The translations under genes were made by a program, and so were the position numbers. This document shows positions 1 through 5,112 of a stretch of DNA of 6,895 bases, piece by piece. The notes below the pieces were generated by a model. That model worked only from the letters and a program-made list of their open reading frames with translations. It was not told the origin of the DNA and did no database searches. The stretch is from an uncultured Gammaproteobacteria bacterium (GTDB taxonomy: Bacteria; Pseudomonadota; Gammaproteobacteria; Pseudomonadales; Azotimanducaceae_A), in the NCBI GenBank assembly GCA_913049565.1, contig CAJWZG010000155.1, positions 1 through 6,895 on the forward strand, in the 5' to 3' direction. Position 1 is the stretch's first letter. Each line of letters opens with the position of its first letter.

Positions 1-245
1 CCATCGCCACTGGCGGCCATACCTTTTACGTCACCGCCTGCACAAAAGCCCTTACCCGCTCCTGTTAGCACGACACAACGAACGGCAGAGTTCAGCTCTG
101 CATCCGCCAACTGCTCTCCCAACGCTGTAGTCATCGCGCCGCTCATCGCATTGCGGGCGTCTGGCCGGTTGAGGGTAAGTGTCAATACACCATCCTGCAG
201 ATAGGCCAATAAGTCTTCTGTTCCCGTATCAATCGTTTGCATCAT
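1..245 (-). CDS. Enoyl-CoA hydratase/isomerase family protein, N-terminal part (cut by left edge)
   Basis: Translating the reverse strand from 245 gives about 81 residues of an open frame that continues past base 1. It begins MMQTIDTGTEDLLAY and has two crotonase-family signatures: LNRPDARNAMS at about residues 25-35, which is the CoA-contacting strand and turn, and GKGFCAGGDVKGM at about 64-76, which carries the first oxyanion-hole backbone amide. The catalytic glutamates normally lie further on and are outside the window, so hydratase and isomerase activities cannot be told apart. Two adjacent ATG codons (245 and 242) are possible starts; a GAGGAG-type ribosome binding site sits just upstream and fits either. 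The gene is transcribed away from the DUF2306 gene, with 136 bases between them. In context it is probably a beta-oxidation-type enzyme acting on an acyl-CoA, working with the CoA-transferase and second crotonase nearby. Confidence 0.9.
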   Translation of the reverse strand, partial: MMQTIDTGTEDLLAYLQDGVLTLTLNRPDARNAMSGAMTTALGEQLADAELNSAVRCVVLTGAGKGFCAGGDVKGMAASGD

Positions 246-255
246 TTCTCTCCTC

Positions 256-267
256 GTTTGTTCAAAC
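256..267. repeat. Short perfect inverted repeat GTTTG-TT-CAAAC upstream of partial crotonase gene
   Basis: The arms GTTTG (256-260) and CAAAC (263-267) are perfectly complementary around a two-base centre. The site lies just upstream of the ribosome binding site of the leftward crotonase gene, where a repressor operator or a leader hairpin could act. The fatty-acid regulator PsrA is described as binding half-sites of similar sequence in the opposite order (CAAAC then GTTTG), so this is not a match to that site. Chance occurrence is possible for arms of five bases. Confidence 0.35.
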
Positions 268-320
268 TGAGGTGAGCTTAACAACTGGGGAAAAAATGCA
301 AAGAGCCGCCCGCATCGCGA

Positions 321-348
321 TTGCCGATCTCAGCGCAGCGATTAATAT
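321..348 (+). promoter_or_regulatory. Weak candidate sigma70-like promoter for the DUF2306 gene
   Basis: TTGCCG at 321-326 and TAATAT at 343-348 are separated by 16 bases, and each matches the -35 or -10 consensus at four of six positions. Transcription would start near 355 and give a leader of under 30 bases before the ATG at 382. The -10 box overlaps the left arm of the inverted repeat at 344-358, which would suit repression by a bound dimer. This is a weak call by eye. Confidence 0.25.
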
Positions 349-358
349 CCTTGATATT
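344..358. repeat. Perfect 6-3-6 inverted repeat AATATC-CTT-GATATT upstream of DUF2306 gene
   Basis: AATATC (344-349) and GATATT (353-358) are perfect reverse complements around a three-base centre. The repeat ends 23 bases before the ATG at 382 and overlaps the only plausible -10 box, which is the usual position of an operator for a dimeric repressor. No regulator gene is present in the window to pair with it. Confidence 0.4.
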
Positions 359-381
359 CGTTCTCACAGGAGATTTGATCA

Positions 382-765
382 ATGTTGTCACCGATGATGA
401 CTTTACATTTGGCCACCGTGGCACCCGCTGCGGTTCTGGGCACCTATCTGATGTTTTGGGCCAAGGGGACGCCGACGCATCGACTGCTAGGCAAATTCTA
501 TATGGTGCTCATGTTCATTACCGCAGCGGCATCGCTGTTCATCACTGCGGCGGTGGGGCCCCAACTCTTGGGTCACTTTGGCTGGATCCACTTGTTGTCA
601 TTGCTGGTGCTTGTATCTGTGCCCAGGGCCTATTTTGCTGCGAAAAACCACGACATATCAGGCCATAAATTTGCCATGGCAGGGGTGTACTTCGGCGGCA
701 TTTTAATCGCCGGGCTCTTCACTCTGGCACCCGGTCGGTATTTTAACCAACTGCTTTTTGAGTGA
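382..765 (+). CDS. DUF2306-type small integral membrane protein
   Basis: This 127-residue protein is strongly hydrophobic, with about four membrane segments near residues 5-25, 37-58, 68-88 and 98-116. The pattern resembles the DUF2306 family: an N-terminal H-x-A-T-x-A-P (H9 onward), then K28-G followed by HRLLGKFY (33-40), an IHLLSLL helix start (69-75), H95-K and a closing G-L-F-T-L-x-P-G-R (111-119). The regularly placed histidines H9, H33, H70 and H95, at or near helix ends, recall haem- or quinone-associated membrane proteins, but no function is established for the family. The ATG at 382 is chosen because AGGAGA (368-373) lies about eight bases upstream; codons 5 and 6 are also Met and remain possible. 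It stands alone, with 76 bases before the next gene, and has no obvious link to acyl-CoA chemistry. Confidence 0.85.
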   Translation: MLSPMMTLHLATVAPAAVLGTYLMFWAKGTPTHRLLGKFYMVLMFITAAASLFITAAVGPQLLGHFGWIHLLSLLVLVSVPRAYFAAKNHDISGHKFAMAGVYFGGILIAGLFTLAPGRYFNQLLFE

Positions 766-775
766 GGTCTGTGGG

Positions 776-804
776 CTGACCCGGCGAAGTAGTGGGCATA
801 TACT
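776..804 (+). promoter_or_regulatory. Candidate sigma70-like promoter of the isomerase-VOC unit
   Basis: CTGACC (776-781) matches the -35 consensus at four of six bases, and TATACT (799-804) matches the -10 consensus at five of six, with the ideal 17-base spacer. Transcription would begin near 811, giving a leader of about 30 bases before the GTG start at 842. No terminator-like hairpin with a T-run lies between the DUF2306 stop and this site, so read-through from upstream is also possible. Confidence 0.45.
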
Positions 805-841
805 CGGCGTAAAGAACATGAATTACTAACTGGAGAACGCC

Positions 842-1714
842 GTGAGTCACACTGCTAATCAACAACATTTCGAGACATTTGATCTAACCGTCGAAAATCA
901 CATCGCCCATATTTGTCTCAACCGACCTGAAAAGCGCAACAGTATGATCCCCTCGTTTTGGGAAGACCTGCCTCGGGTGGTACGAGAAGTCGACAACAAC
1001 TCAGACGCGCGGGTAATCGTGATCTCATCGAGCGGCCCCGTTTTCACTGCGGGCATGGATCTCAACGCCTTCGCACCCAAAGATATGACTCCTGAAGAGG
1101 CGAAGCGCGAGCGGATACGGCACGGTGCTGCGTTTTACGATACCGCGCGAAAAACGCAAGACGCCTTCACCGCCTTGGAGGCTTGTCGGCTGCCTGTGTT
1201 AGCGGCTATCCAAGGGGGCTGCGTAGGCGGTGGTCTGGATATGGTCACTGCATGCGATATGCGTTACTGCACCGAGGATGCCTTCTTTACGATCTTTGAA
1301 ATTAATATCGGTATGACCGCCGATGTAGGCACCTTCCCAAGACTCGTACAACAGATGCCCGAAGGCCTTGTTCGGGAACTTGCCTATACCGGCCGTCGAA
1401 TGCCCGCGAATGAAGCTCTGAGCACCGGTTTGGTCAATCGTGTCTTTCATAGTCATGAGGAAATGTTAGCTGGTGTTATGGCCGTCGCTTCGGAGATCGC
1501 TACGAAGGCGCCACTGGCGGTTTACGGGTGCAAACGGTTAATCAACTATTCGAAAGATCACTCCACCGCAGACACGTTGGACTACATTGCGATTTGGAAC
1601 GCGTCTTTTTTACAAAGCCAAGAAATGCAGGAAGCAATGATGGCCAACGCAGAGAAGCGCGAAGGTGACTTTGTACCTCTGCCAGCACGACAAAAGAGCT
1701 TCGGCTCCAACTGA
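842..1714 (+). CDS. Delta(3,5)-delta(2,4)-dienoyl-CoA isomerase-like crotonase
   Basis: The 290-residue protein is a full-length crotonase-fold enzyme. The CoA-binding turn is LNRPEKRNSM (26-35) and the first oxyanion segment is FTAGMDL (68-74). The second oxyanion segment, IQGGCVGGGLD (123-133), runs into VTACDMRYC (135-143), FEINIG (152-157) and TADVGT (159-164). These strings resemble mammalian ECH1 closely. The three acidic residues that define ECH1 (rat D176, E196, D204) fall here at D133, E153 and D161 with identical spacings of 20 and 8, so all active-site acids are kept. The expected reaction moves a 3,5-dienoyl-CoA to the 2,4-dienoyl-CoA in the degradation of unsaturated acyl chains; the actual substrate may be a ring-derived CoA ester. 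The start is GTG at 842, supported by TGGAG six to seven bases upstream. The VOC gene follows after 22 bases, so the two are very likely co-transcribed. Confidence 0.88.
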   Translation: MSHTANQQHFETFDLTVENHIAHICLNRPEKRNSMIPSFWEDLPRVVREVDNNSDARVIVISSSGPVFTAGMDLNAFAPKDMTPEEAKRERIRHGAAFYDTARKTQDAFTALEACRLPVLAAIQGGCVGGGLDMVTACDMRYCTEDAFFTIFEINIGMTADVGTFPRLVQQMPEGLVRELAYTGRRMPANEALSTGLVNRVFHSHEEMLAGVMAVASEIATKAPLAVYGCKRLINYSKDHSTADTLDYIAIWNASFLQSQEMQEAMMANAEKREGDFVPLPARQKSFGSN

Positions 1715-1732
1715 GTTCTTATACTGGAGAAC
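1715..1732 (+). promoter_or_regulatory. Possible RNA hairpin covering the VOC gene ribosome binding site
   Basis: GTTCT (1715-1719) directly follows the isomerase stop codon and is complementary to AGAAC (1728-1732), which contains part of the GGAGA ribosome binding site (1726-1730) of the VOC gene. A U-G pair (1720 with 1727) could lengthen the stem to six pairs around a six-base loop. A ribosome finishing the isomerase would open this stem, which fits translational coupling. The stem is short and its stability was not calculated. Confidence 0.3.
1726..1730 (+). promoter_or_regulatory. Ribosome binding site that fixes the VOC gene start
   Basis: GGAGA lies six bases before ATG 1737. The longer in-frame start at 1665 would overlap the isomerase gene by 50 bases and add 24 residues (MTLYLCQHDK and onward) that look like out-of-frame isomerase sequence. 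The box ACTGGAGAAC at 1723-1732 is identical to that before the isomerase start (829-838). Confidence 0.75.
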
Positions 1733-1736
1733 AAGT

Positions 1737-2516
1737 ATGACGATACAGCTCAGACAAATTTGCCTCGTTGCCCATGACATCGAGAAGGTTGTCGATGCCC
1801 TGCGCAACATTCTTGGTATCAACAGCTGTTACGTAGACCCCGGCGTGGGCAAGTTTGGCTTAGAAAATAATTTGATGCCTGTTGGTCGAAATTTTCTCGA
1901 AGTGGTCGCACCCACTCAAGAAAATACTGCGGGCGGTCGTTATCTTGATCGACGCGGCGGAGACGGTGGCTACATGGTCATTACCCAAATTGATACCTAC
2001 GCAGAACACCAGCGATTGCGGCAGCGCGCCATCGACAACGGCGTGCGTGTCGCGCATGAACACGAGAGTGAGCAATGGACACTCACACAACTGCATCCTG
2101 GTGACCTAAAGGCAGCCTTTCTGGAATTAGAGTACGACGCTGATGAGGACTTCGACGGACGATGGAATCCAGTAGGCGGCACCGGATGGGAACAACATGT
2201 CAGGCAAGATGTGACACTAGACTTCATCGGTGTGGAGCTACAGGACGATGACCCGACGGAGCTCGCGAACTTATGGGGCCAATGTGTCGACACGCCTGTA
2301 CACCACGATTCGACTGGCAATCCCACCATCGCCTTCAATAACGCAACACTGCGGTTTGTTCCTGTCACCGATGGCAGAGGACCAGGTTTAGGCGGGCTGG
2401 ATATAGCGGTTACAGATCGAGAGCATATTTTGCGCGAGGCCAAGGCTCGTAAAGCCTACGTCAACGATGGTCAGGTCGATATATGTGGCACGCGCTGGTA
2501 CCTATCAGACGCCTAA
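1737..2516 (+). CDS. VOC (glyoxalase-fold) superfamily protein, two-module, function unknown
   Basis: The protein has 259 residues from ATG 1737. Residues 1-135 form one full VOC domain: strand LRQICLVAHDIEK (5-17), FGLENNLMPVG (40-50), FLEVVAP (53-59), GGDGGYMVITQID (74-86) and a closing HPGDLKAAFLELE (120-132). That last segment resembles the HPKDTGG-x-L-x-E-L end of methylmalonyl-CoA epimerase. Residues 160-259 look like a second, shorter module (DFIGVEL at 162-168, TLRFVPV at 204-210, GLGGLDIAV at 217-225). Compared with the epimerase, the first metal ligand position holds Q7 instead of His, the second E55, the third Tyr79 or Met80 instead of His, and the fourth E130. Metal binding is therefore uncertain. 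VOC enzymes include epimerases, isomerases, lyases and extradiol dioxygenases. Coupling to a dienoyl-CoA isomerase suggests a CoA-ester or ring-cleavage intermediate as substrate, which is inference. The gene ends four bases from the convergent CoA-transferase gene. Confidence 0.82.
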   Translation: MTIQLRQICLVAHDIEKVVDALRNILGINSCYVDPGVGKFGLENNLMPVGRNFLEVVAPTQENTAGGRYLDRRGGDGGYMVITQIDTYAEHQRLRQRAIDNGVRVAHEHESEQWTLTQLHPGDLKAAFLELEYDADEDFDGRWNPVGGTGWEQHVRQDVTLDFIGVELQDDDPTELANLWGQCVDTPVHHDSTGNPTIAFNNATLRFVPVTDGRGPGLGGLDIAVTDREHILREAKARKAYVNDGQVDICGTRWYLSDA

Positions 2517-2530
2517 CTTTTTAGTTCGGC
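2511..2530. repeat. Imperfect inverted repeat spanning both convergent stop codons
   Basis: GCC-T-AACT (2511-2518) pairs with AGTT-C-GGC (2523-2530) around a TTTT loop, giving seven of eight pairs with one mismatch. It contains both stop codons of the converging VOC and CoA-transferase genes and reads as a hairpin on either strand. No T-run follows it in either direction, so it is not a canonical intrinsic terminator, but it could stop or protect 3' ends on both transcripts. Confidence 0.4.
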
Positions 2531-3729
2531 ACACCACCCAAAACCCCCTCGGCGATTAGGGCCTGTATTTCCTCGGTGGTCATACCCAGCTGCGCCAATA
2601 TCTCAGGGCCGTGCTCACCTAAGCGCGGCGGCGGCGATGGCTGCAGCGACGTGGCCGTTTCCGACTGCTGCGATGAAAACCCGGGGCGCAGGTAGCGCAG
2701 CGTTCCTAAACTTTCATCAACAAAAGAATCTAACAACCCGGTGGTTGCGAGGTGGTCATCAAGAATCACATCGGCCAGCGTATTAACAACGGCGCACGGA
2801 ATGTCGTTGGCCACTAAAACGTCTAACCACTCCTCATTGGTGCGCTCAACCGCTAATTGAGCAATCCGTTGATAAAGCTCATCAATTCGATCAGATCGTG
2901 TCGCTCCGTCGACCAACCAAGCGGCTTCGGCTAGATCAGTTTGAGCCGTTACCTGCATAAACCGCAGCCACTGCTTGGTACTGTAGGGCATGATCGCCAT
3001 GAACCCATCGGCGGTTCTATAAGGCTTGCGGTTGGCCGACATTAGACGCTCGTAACCCAAGTCGCCTTGAGAGGGATCCATAGTATGACCGGCTAAGTGT
3101 TCGGCAAGTACAAAGCTCGCCATAGTCTCGAGCATCGGCACCTCGATAGACTGACCTTCGCCAGTACGTTCGCGATGCACCAGAGCCGCAGCAACAGCCA
3201 TCGCCAAGTGCAGTCCGACAACCTTGTCACACAGCACGCTGCGGACAAACTGCGGGGCGCCCTGCACATCGGCGTTCAGTGCCGCGATACCGGAACGTGC
3301 TTGAATAATGTCGTCATAAGCAGGGCTGTTCGCATCTGGCCCACGACTACCGAAGCCAGGCGACCAGCAATAAACGAGATTGGGTTTAACTTGCTGCAAC
3401 TGTTGGTAGGCAATTCCCAAAGCCTGCGCGGATTTGCCGCGCATATTGTGCACGACCACGTCGGCATCGGCGACCAAACGCGCTACCACGTCTTGTGCGG
3501 CCAACTGTTTGAGATCGATGGCGATGCTGCGCTTATTGCGATTAAAGTTGGCAAACCCGGCGCCAACATCGGCTGTTGGCCCCGGGCGGACAGCGCGAAA
3601 GCCATCGCCATCTAGCGACTCTACTTTGACCACATCAGCACCAAAATCGCCAAGGAATTGCGTTGCATAAGGCCCAAGTACGATGGTAGTAAAGTCCACC
3701 ACCTTGATTCCTTCAAGCAAATTCATCAT
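2521..3729 (-). CDS. Class III CoA-transferase (CaiB/BaiF family)
   Basis: The 402-residue protein has the usual length of this family, which moves CoA from an acyl-CoA donor to a free carboxylic acid through a covalent aspartyl intermediate in an interlocked dimer. Family signatures are the N-terminal LLEGIKVVDFTTIVLGPYAT (4-23), GADVVKVES (30-38), NRNKRSIAIDL (63-73), VVVHNMRG (91-98), SPGFGSRGP (123-131) and YDDIIQARSG (138-147). D168, in SVLCDKVVGLHLA (164-176), aligns with catalytic D169 of formyl-CoA transferase. Residues 200 onward form the linker and second domain, including LMSANRKPYRTADG (229-242) and the late DIPCAVVNTLADV (309-321). Two ATG codons (3729, 3726) are adjacent and no strong ribosome binding site precedes them, so translation may depend on coupling to the transporter gene that ends 24 bases upstream. 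It probably activates an acid imported by that transporter or formed by the monooxygenase. The acid itself cannot be read from the sequence. Confidence 0.93.
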   Translation of the reverse strand: MMNLLEGIKVVDFTTIVLGPYATQFLGDFGADVVKVESLDGDGFRAVRPGPTADVGAGFANFNRNKRSIAIDLKQLAAQDVVARLVADADVVVHNMRGKSAQALGIAYQQLQQVKPNLVYCWSPGFGSRGPDANSPAYDDIIQARSGIAALNADVQGAPQFVRSVLCDKVVGLHLAMAVAAALVHRERTGEGQSIEVPMLETMASFVLAEHLAGHTMDPSQGDLGYERLMSANRKPYRTADGFMAIMPYSTKQWLRFMQVTAQTDLAEAAWLVDGATRSDRIDELYQRIAQLAVERTNEEWLDVLVANDIPCAVVNTLADVILDDHLATTGLLDSFVDESLGTLRYLRPGFSSQQSETATSLQPSPPPRLGEHGPEILAQLGMTTEEIQALIAEGVLGGVPN

Positions 3730-3753
3730 GGGCCAGTCACTCTTTGCGATTAC

Positions 3754-5043
3754 CTAATCGAATTCTTTTTCACCGCTGGCAAATATTAGGTAGAAGATCA
3801 TGCCAAAGAGCGTTACTCCAGCGGTGACCTGAAACACGAGATCCCAGGAACCGGTATACTCAAGTATCAGACCCGTTACCGCCACGCCAACGATGCCGGG
3901 AATGGTGCCAGCCGTATTGGTGATACCCATCAGGGTACCCGCGTGGCGGGGCGCAACATCCATGTGATTGACATTAAATCCACCGATGCCTGCCGCACCA
4001 AACAATTTTCCTAAGCAGAGAATACCAATGGCTGCCCAGACCGTATCCACGGTAGTGACCAACAACAAGCAAACGGCTAAGCCTCCAAAAGCAATGGTTT
4101 GCATAATTTTGCGCACCTTGGTGACGCTCATACCGCTGACAATCATGCGATCTGCAATATTGCCTGCGACGTTTAAACACAAAAACGAAGTGATGTGAGG
4201 CAGCATGGCAACGTAGCCGATGTCACCGAAGGGTACACCTAGCCCCTCGTTCACGTACTTAGGCAACCAGGATAAGATCACATACAACGTCCAGTTGTTG
4301 CAAAAATGCGCCACCAAAATAGCCCACACAGCCTTACTTTTGAGAAACACCCATATTGGCGGCGTCTCTTGATCTTCCGCTGCTTCACTGAAACGGGCAT
4401 TGGACTCAATAAAACCCAGTTCTTCCGCTGATATACGAGGGTGATCCTTCGGCCTGGTGCTCACAAAGTACTGCCAGGCAGCAAACCACAGCACCCCCAC
4501 TAAGCCGAACAAATAAAAAGCCCACTCCCAACCAAGGTAAGTAACGATGATCGGTGTCACGATCAGAGCAAACACTGTTCCAATAGGAATTGCGCTGGCG
4601 TTAAAGGCTATTGCCTTGGCCGTTTCACCTGCTGGAAACCAGCGGGTTACCAGGCTGTAGACAGAGGGGAATGTCACCGCCTCCCCAAGGCCCATACCGA
4701 TTCTCGCCAGATATAGCATCATTAATCCGCCCATCGCAGCCCAAGGGGTGATCAAGGTAAACAGTGACCAGATCAGCACACCCATACCAAGGACTATTTT
4801 GCCGCCATAGGTATCGGCAAGCCGCCCGCCGCCAATCTGCATCATTAGGTAACCGATATAGAAGGACGACAAAATGTAGCCTTGGGTCTCAAGATTCCAG
4901 CCGTAGTCTTCGGCCATAGGAATAATCGCGACGGAAATGTTAACCCGGTCGATATAGCAGACAAATGTCGCCGCAAAACACATCGCGATAATGGAGTAGC
5001 GAGTGCGCCAAACTCCCTCTTTGGTCGAATCAGTTTCTGCCAT
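3754..5043 (-). CDS. MFS transporter, anion:cation symporter (SLC17-like) family
   Basis: This 429-residue inner-membrane protein has twelve predicted helices and is the normal length for the family. Helix 1 ends in YIDRVNISVAI (30-40), typical of the ACS family. The MFS motif-A loop is GGGRLADTYGGK (71-82). The ACS signature RIGMGLGEAVTFP (114-126) is followed by VTRWFP (132-137). In the second half LSWLPKYV (257-264) is family-typical, and NHMDVAPRHAGTLMGITNTAG (359-379) closely resembles eukaryotic SLC17 carriers such as sialin. A central charged loop lies near 197-230. Family members import organic anions such as hexuronates, phthalates and other aromatic or sugar acids, usually with protons. 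The start at 5043 has a run of seven G's only two bases upstream. It lies 69 bases after the reductase gene and 24 before the CoA-transferase gene, so it is probably the uptake step for the pathway substrate. Confidence 0.92.
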   Translation of the reverse strand: MAETDSTKEGVWRTRYSIIAMCFAATFVCYIDRVNISVAIIPMAEDYGWNLETQGYILSSFYIGYLMMQIGGGRLADTYGGKIVLGMGVLIWSLFTLITPWAAMGGLMMLYLARIGMGLGEAVTFPSVYSLVTRWFPAGETAKAIAFNASAIPIGTVFALIVTPIIVTYLGWEWAFYLFGLVGVLWFAAWQYFVSTRPKDHPRISAEELGFIESNARFSEAAEDQETPPIWVFLKSKAVWAILVAHFCNNWTLYVILSWLPKYVNEGLGVPFGDIGYVAMLPHITSFLCLNVAGNIADRMIVSGMSVTKVRKIMQTIAFGGLAVCLLLVTTVDTVWAAIGILCLGKLFGAAGIGGFNVNHMDVAPRHAGTLMGITNTAGTIPGIVGVAVTGLILEYTGSWDLVFQVTAGVTLFGMIFYLIFASGEKEFD

Positions 5044-5112
5044 AACCCCCCCTAGCTTTTTCTATCTCCCACAGCGGAATCTAACCCATCGCACTCGGGT
5101 AAGTCGCCTGAT

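Larger units (their letters stand above)
246..381. promoter_or_regulatory. Divergent intergenic region between partial crotonase gene and DUF2306 gene
   Basis: These 136 bases separate two genes read in opposite directions, so the region should hold promoters for both. It contains two short perfect inverted repeats (256-267 and 344-358), annotated separately. A plus-strand promoter can be proposed at TTGCCG (321-326), 16 bases, TAATAT (343-348), but each box matches the sigma70 consensus at only four of six bases. No convincing pair was seen for the minus-strand gene. A 33-codon frame starting ATG at 296 overlaps the DUF2306 start and is not called as a gene. Confidence 0.5.

Noticed and set aside
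256..267. PsrA fatty-acid regulator binding site
   Set aside because: The known site has CAAAC before GTTTG, whereas here the order is reversed, so only an unidentified dyad is reported.
296..397. Small 33-codon frame (MQRAARIAIADL and onward) with a purine-rich site before its ATG
   Set aside because: It overlaps the well-supported DUF2306 start in another frame, has no recognisable features and could be a chance frame in the intergenic region.
321..668. 115-codon plus-strand frame overlapping the DUF2306 gene
   Set aside because: It is out of frame with a protein that has clear family signatures and membrane segments, and its own translation shows no coherent features.
1665..1736. N-terminal extension of the VOC gene from ATG 1665
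   Set aside because: It would lie mostly inside the isomerase gene, and its residues do not resemble VOC N termini, whereas ATG 1737 has a good ribosome binding site.
3097..3615. 172-codon plus-strand frame opposite the CoA-transferase
   Set aside because: It is an antisense shadow of a strongly conserved coding region and has no family signature or ribosome binding site of its own.
5044..5112. Intrinsic terminator or separate promoter between the reductase and transporter genes
   Set aside because: Only weak, broken pairings (for example ACCC with GGGT) and poor -35/-10 matches were found, and no T-run follows a stem. Co-transcription is the simpler reading.
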